From SVTX01 sp045638125 (GTDB lineage: Bacteria > Bacillota > Clostridia > Oscillospirales > CAG-272): 34,698 nucleotides of DNA. The notes under the pieces were generated by a model. The model made no database searches. It was not told the origin of the DNA and saw only the letters and a program-made list of their open reading frames with translations. Made by a program: the position numbers and the translations under genes. Positions within the stretch are counted from its first letter, which is position 1; every line of letters begins with the position of its first letter. The DNA lies in contig JAZUAS010000081.1 in assembly GCA_045638125.1 (NCBI GenBank), forward strand, positions 1 to 34,698, written 5' to 3'. Positions 32,396 through 34,698 of the stretch are shown here, one piece after another.

Positions 32396-32425
32396 CACCA
32401 AATTATAATTTAGCGTTGCAATTTT
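32386..32425 (-). terminator. Terminator of the zinc-ribbon membrane protein gene
   Basis: AAAATTGCAAC (32386-32396) is the complement of GTTGCAATTTT (32415-32425), with an 18-base loop. On the minus strand TTTTCTATTTTA follows. It ends the transcript of the zinc-ribbon gene and contains the -35 of the next promoter. Confidence 0.7.
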
Positions 32426-32433
32426 GAGTTAAG

Positions 32434-32952
32434 TCAATATTTAACACGACATTCGGGGCATTCGTCGCCGTAGCAGCTGTTAAAGCCGCAGATGGGGCAG
32501 ATATGCTGCTCGACCTCGCGAGTAAGATTTATAGGAAAACGTGTTCCCTTTAATCTATGTACTTGGTCGCCGTTGTAATATACCTTGCCGACCTTACCGT
32601 AAGGAAGTCTCAACTTGACCTTTCTGCCGCTTACGTCAAGCCTTACGACCATAACCAAATCGTCCATTGCCAGACGATAATGTCGGATATATTCTCTTTT
32701 AGTGGAAAGGACCGTACCCGTAAATTCCTTTGCAAAAAGATTATGGAAATAATGAATTTTCCAAGCTATAAAGAGCCAAATAAGCAGAGAAAGTACGGCG
32801 GAAGCCAGCGTGTATGTCAAACGAATACCGTGGTAATCAAACACAGCATGCGAGCCTGTATGATAACATAATCCTGCTAATGTAACCGCTATCAGCAATA
32901 GAAAAAGGGTTTTCTTGAAAATTATAAATCTGATTCCCTGTTTTACGGTCAT
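32434..32952 (-). CDS. Two-helix membrane protein with a C-terminal zinc ribbon
   Basis: I do not recognise a named family. The 172-residue protein has two transmembrane helices (about residues 14-30 and 46-64), a cytoplasmic-looking beta-rich middle (about 74-148) with many Arg/Lys, and a C-terminal CPICGFNSCYGDECPEC motif: Cys152/155 and Cys165/168 form a probable zinc ribbon. GGGGGATTAAA precedes the ATG. It has an extended -10 promoter and its own terminator, so it is a single-gene unit, divergent from coaE. The middle could be a small beta-barrel domain like those regulating protease activity in NfeD-type proteins, but that is a guess and function is unknown. Confidence 0.72.
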   Translation of the reverse strand: MTVKQGIRFIIFKKTLFLLLIAVTLAGLCYHTGSHAVFDYHGIRLTYTLASAVLSLLIWLFIAWKIHYFHNLFAKEFTGTVLSTKREYIRHYRLAMDDLVMVVRLDVSGRKVKLRLPYGKVGKVYYNGDQVHRLKGTRFPINLTREVEQHICPICGFNSCYGDECPECRVKY

Positions 32953-32982
32953 TTTAATCCCCCCAGTTTTATCCTTGATTTA

Positions 32983-33011
32983 ATTGTACCATATAATGGG
33001 GTCATTATCAA
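32983..33011 (-). promoter_or_regulatory. Promoter of the zinc-ribbon membrane protein gene
   Basis: On the minus strand TTGATA (33006-33011) is followed after 17 bases by TACAAT (32983-32988), with TGG directly in front of the -10 (extended -10). Confidence 0.72.
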
Positions 33012-33091
33012 GAGAAAATTCGAAAAAGCTAACAAACTGCGTCAATTTTAAAATTTATTGAGAATTTATATAATATATTATAATTTTATAC

Positions 33092-33120
33092 TTGAAAATT
33101 TTCCAATAATGAGTTATAAT
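33092..33120 (+). promoter_or_regulatory. SigA promoter of coaE
   Basis: TTGAAA (33092-33097) and TATAAT (33115-33120) are 17 bases apart. The leader before coaE would be about 50 bases, ending in GAAAGGAG. Confidence 0.82.
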
Positions 33121-33178
33121 ATAATGTGGATGTTTATTATTAAGGTGAAGGATCCAAATTTGACGAAAGGAGTCGGAT

Positions 33179-33784
33179 ATGTTCATTATCGGTATCACCG
33201 GTCCCAGTGGATCGGGCAAGGGCGAGATTTCAAAACATCTTTCGTTAAAGGGCGCAAGAATAATAGATGCCGATGAGGTGTATCACGACGTTATCACTCC
33301 CCCCTCGGCTTGTATCGATGAATTGGTCTCAAATTTCGGCAAGGAGATATTGACCGACACGGGGGCAATTAACAGAAAAAATCTTGCCTTGATCGTGTTC
33401 GGCGAAGAAAACAAAGAAAAACTTGAGCGATTGAACAAGATCACCCATAAATATGTGATAGAGCGCATAAACGACATTATTTCCGGCTGCCAAAATCAAG
33501 GCGTTGACGTTTGCGTAATAGACGCGCCTTTGCTTATCGAAGCAGATATTGTAAAGGATTGCGACCTGACCGTCGCGGTTCTTGCCAATACAAATATTCG
33601 AACAGACAGAATTATGCTCCGCGACTCTATTGACAAAGCCGCAGCAGAAAGACGCATAATGTCGCAAAAGCCGGATTCCTTTTATATCGAATATACCGAC
33701 GAAATTGTATATAACAACGGAGACCTGATCTCCTTGAAGCAACAAGTTGATACGATCCTTTCAAAAAGGAGGATATCATTATGA
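33179..33784 (+). CDS. coaE: Dephospho-CoA kinase
   Basis: CoaE phosphorylates the 3'-OH of dephospho-CoA, the last step of coenzyme A synthesis. The 201-residue P-loop kinase has Walker A GPSGSGKGE (residues 8-16; the usual Ser/Thr after Lys is Gly here), DADEVYHDV and the lid region around FGEENKEKLERLNKITHKYV, then IDAPLLIEA. GAAAGGAG precedes the ATG. It overlaps the following lytic transglycosylase gene by four bases (ATGA). The Gly in the P-loop is seen in some family members but is worth noting because that residue normally coordinates Mg2+. Confidence 0.92.
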   Translation: MFIIGITGPSGSGKGEISKHLSLKGARIIDADEVYHDVITPPSACIDELVSNFGKEILTDTGAINRKNLALIVFGEENKEKLERLNKITHKYVIERINDIISGCQNQGVDVCVIDAPLLIEADIVKDCDLTVAVLANTNIRTDRIMLRDSIDKAAAERRIMSQKPDSFYIEYTDEIVYNNGDLISLKQQVDTILSKRRISL

Positions 33785-34362
33785 CGCGATCCCGCAAAAA
33801 GTACTCCGCTTCGGGCTCTGGATGGGGCAAAATAATACTCATCGTCTTGGCTATCTCAATCGTTTTCGGATTTTTATTTGACTTTGCCGTATCGCAGATA
33901 GAATTCGCAATATACCCAAAGCCCGATGAATACGCAGGCTCGGTTGAAAGATATTCCGAAAGATTTAACGTGCCTGAGGAGCTTATTTGGGCAGTCATAA
34001 AGACCGAAAGCGGATTCAACTCCTCTGCCGTATCAGACAAGGGAGCGGTTGGACTTATGCAGTTGACCGAATCCACGTTTAACGAGATCAGCACTCAACG
34101 CCTAAAAGAAGGACTTGACCCCGGTATGAGGTACGATCCCGATACCAATATACGGTACGGTACATATTACCTTTCATATCTTTACGCAAGATACAACAAC
34201 TGGGATGCCGCACTCGCCGCATATAACGGCGGACTTGGAAACGTTGACGAATGGGTCGACGATAGCGGCAAGCTCTCTGTTAATGACATTCCTTTTAAGG
34301 AAACGAGAAATTACGTCAAGAAAGTCAATCGCGCACGAGAAAAATATGAGAATCTTTACTGA
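33781..34362 (+). CDS. Membrane-anchored lytic murein transglycosylase (SLT domain)
   Basis: This 193-residue protein cleaves the glycan backbone of peptidoglycan between MurNAc and GlcNAc without water. One N-terminal transmembrane helix (about residues 17-37) exposes the catalytic domain to the wall. The SLT domain has EELIWAVIKTESGFN with catalytic Glu76, then SDKGAVGLMQLTESTF and AYNGGLGNVDEW, matching Slt70/YjbJ-type enzymes. It starts within the coaE stop (ATGA overlap), after AAGGAGG. No substrate-binding repeats or LysM domain are present. The pairing with coaE is common in Clostridia. Confidence 0.93.
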   Translation: MTRSRKKYSASGSGWGKIILIVLAISIVFGFLFDFAVSQIEFAIYPKPDEYAGSVERYSERFNVPEELIWAVIKTESGFNSSAVSDKGAVGLMQLTESTFNEISTQRLKEGLDPGMRYDPDTNIRYGTYYLSYLYARYNNWDAALAAYNGGLGNVDEWVDDSGKLSVNDIPFKETRNYVKKVNRAREKYENLY

Positions 34363-34417
34363 TCTCTCTAAAATAAAAAACAATACATAGATAATTCTAT
34401 GAAGAAAGGATAAAAAA

Positions 34418-34698
34418 ATGAGCAACGAACTTACCTACACAAAAGCTAATTTTTACGACAAGGCAACCGACGCGGAGATCAAAGCCGCTTACGATTACTG
34501 TGACGGCTACATGACCTACATGGATGCCTCCAAGACCGAGAGAGAGGCTGTTAAGGTCTCTATCGCTATGGCAGAGGCACAGGGTTACAAGCCCTATTCC
34601 TTTGGCATGGAAATCAAGGCAGGCGACAAGTTCTACTATAACAATCGCGGCAGAAATCTCTACCTTTTCAGAATCGGTAGCGAGAACATCAACAACGG
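34418..34698 (+). CDS. M18-family aminopeptidase (5' part, runs off the window)
   Basis: The 93 codons visible begin MSNELTYTKANFYDKATDAE and include DASKTEREAVKVSIAMAEAQGY and GDKFYYNNRGRNLYLFRIG. These match the N-terminus of zinc aminopeptidases of the M18 (aminopeptidase I) family, where this part forms the start of the catalytic core before the metal-binding His. GAAAGGA at 34404-34410 precedes the ATG. A 6-bp hairpin (34386-34401) lies just upstream. The remainder lies beyond the window, so activity and full length cannot be judged. Confidence 0.8.
   Translation, partial: MSNELTYTKANFYDKATDAEIKAAYDYCDGYMTYMDASKTEREAVKVSIAMAEAQGYKPYSFGMEIKAGDKFYYNNRGRNLYLFRIGSENINN

Noticed and set aside
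34386..34401. CATAGA-TAAT-TCTATG hairpin as a terminator of the lytic transglycosylase gene
   Set aside because: The stem has six weak pairs and no T-run follows; it lies immediately ahead of the next ribosome binding site.

Overview
This is a chromosomal window from a Gram-positive, endospore-forming anaerobe of the Clostridia type. The evidence is a SpoIIID regulator, two tandem NodB-type polysaccharide deacetylases of the PdaA/PdaB kind, WhiA, a ComEC homologue, SigA-type promoters with 17-bp spacers and many TGn extended -10 boxes, strong AGGAGG-type ribosome binding sites, and ATG/GTG/TTG starts with the standard code. I cannot place it to genus. No rRNA, tRNA, CRISPR array, intact insertion sequence or prophage gene was seen. 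The content is mostly housekeeping.

Layout. 1-386: AT-rich sequence without a convincing gene, holding a perfect palindrome and an imperfect direct repeat. 387-3469: spoIIID (minus), diverging from a SpoU-type RNA methyltransferase, proC and a DUF624/YesL-like membrane protein. 3510-5471: PdaA- and PdaB-like deacetylases (minus), diverging from a small membrane protein with its own promoter and terminator. 5505-12096: a plus-strand operon of rlmB, a large degenerate P1B-ATPase-like membrane protein, a B12-type radical SAM protein and its DUF2344 partner. 12110-12648: a strongly expressed-looking small protein with flavodoxin-like spacing but no FMN loop. 12666-19771 (minus): a cytidylate-kinase-like protein, a lipoprotein, a TspO-like protein, a class A PBP, a metallophosphoesterase and a ComEC whose nuclease domain looks dead. 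19817-21030: acyl carrier protein, convergent with ispE. 21152-26125: htpG, a degenerate PheA-like protein, a TSCPD protein and phosphoglucomutase. 26124-32395 (minus): yjjG-like HAD nucleotidase, murB, whiA and dnaE, probably one operon. 32434-33011 (minus): a zinc-ribbon membrane protein. 33092-34698: coaE, a lytic transglycosylase and the 5' part of an M18 aminopeptidase.

How the genes fit together. Several modules concern the envelope and spore (PdaA, PdaB, SpoIIID, PBP, MurB, SLT). Others concern RNA modification (two SpoU methylases) and central metabolism (ProC, IspE, ACP, PgcA, CoaE).

The most unusual feature is a set of proteins that keep the architecture of a known enzyme but lack its catalytic residues. 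These are the 978-residue P1B-ATPase-like protein (no DKTGT, TGE or GDGxND, and almost no A-domain), the ComEC with an erased HxDxDH motif, and the htpG-linked PheA-like protein. The first is the best candidate for something undescribed.
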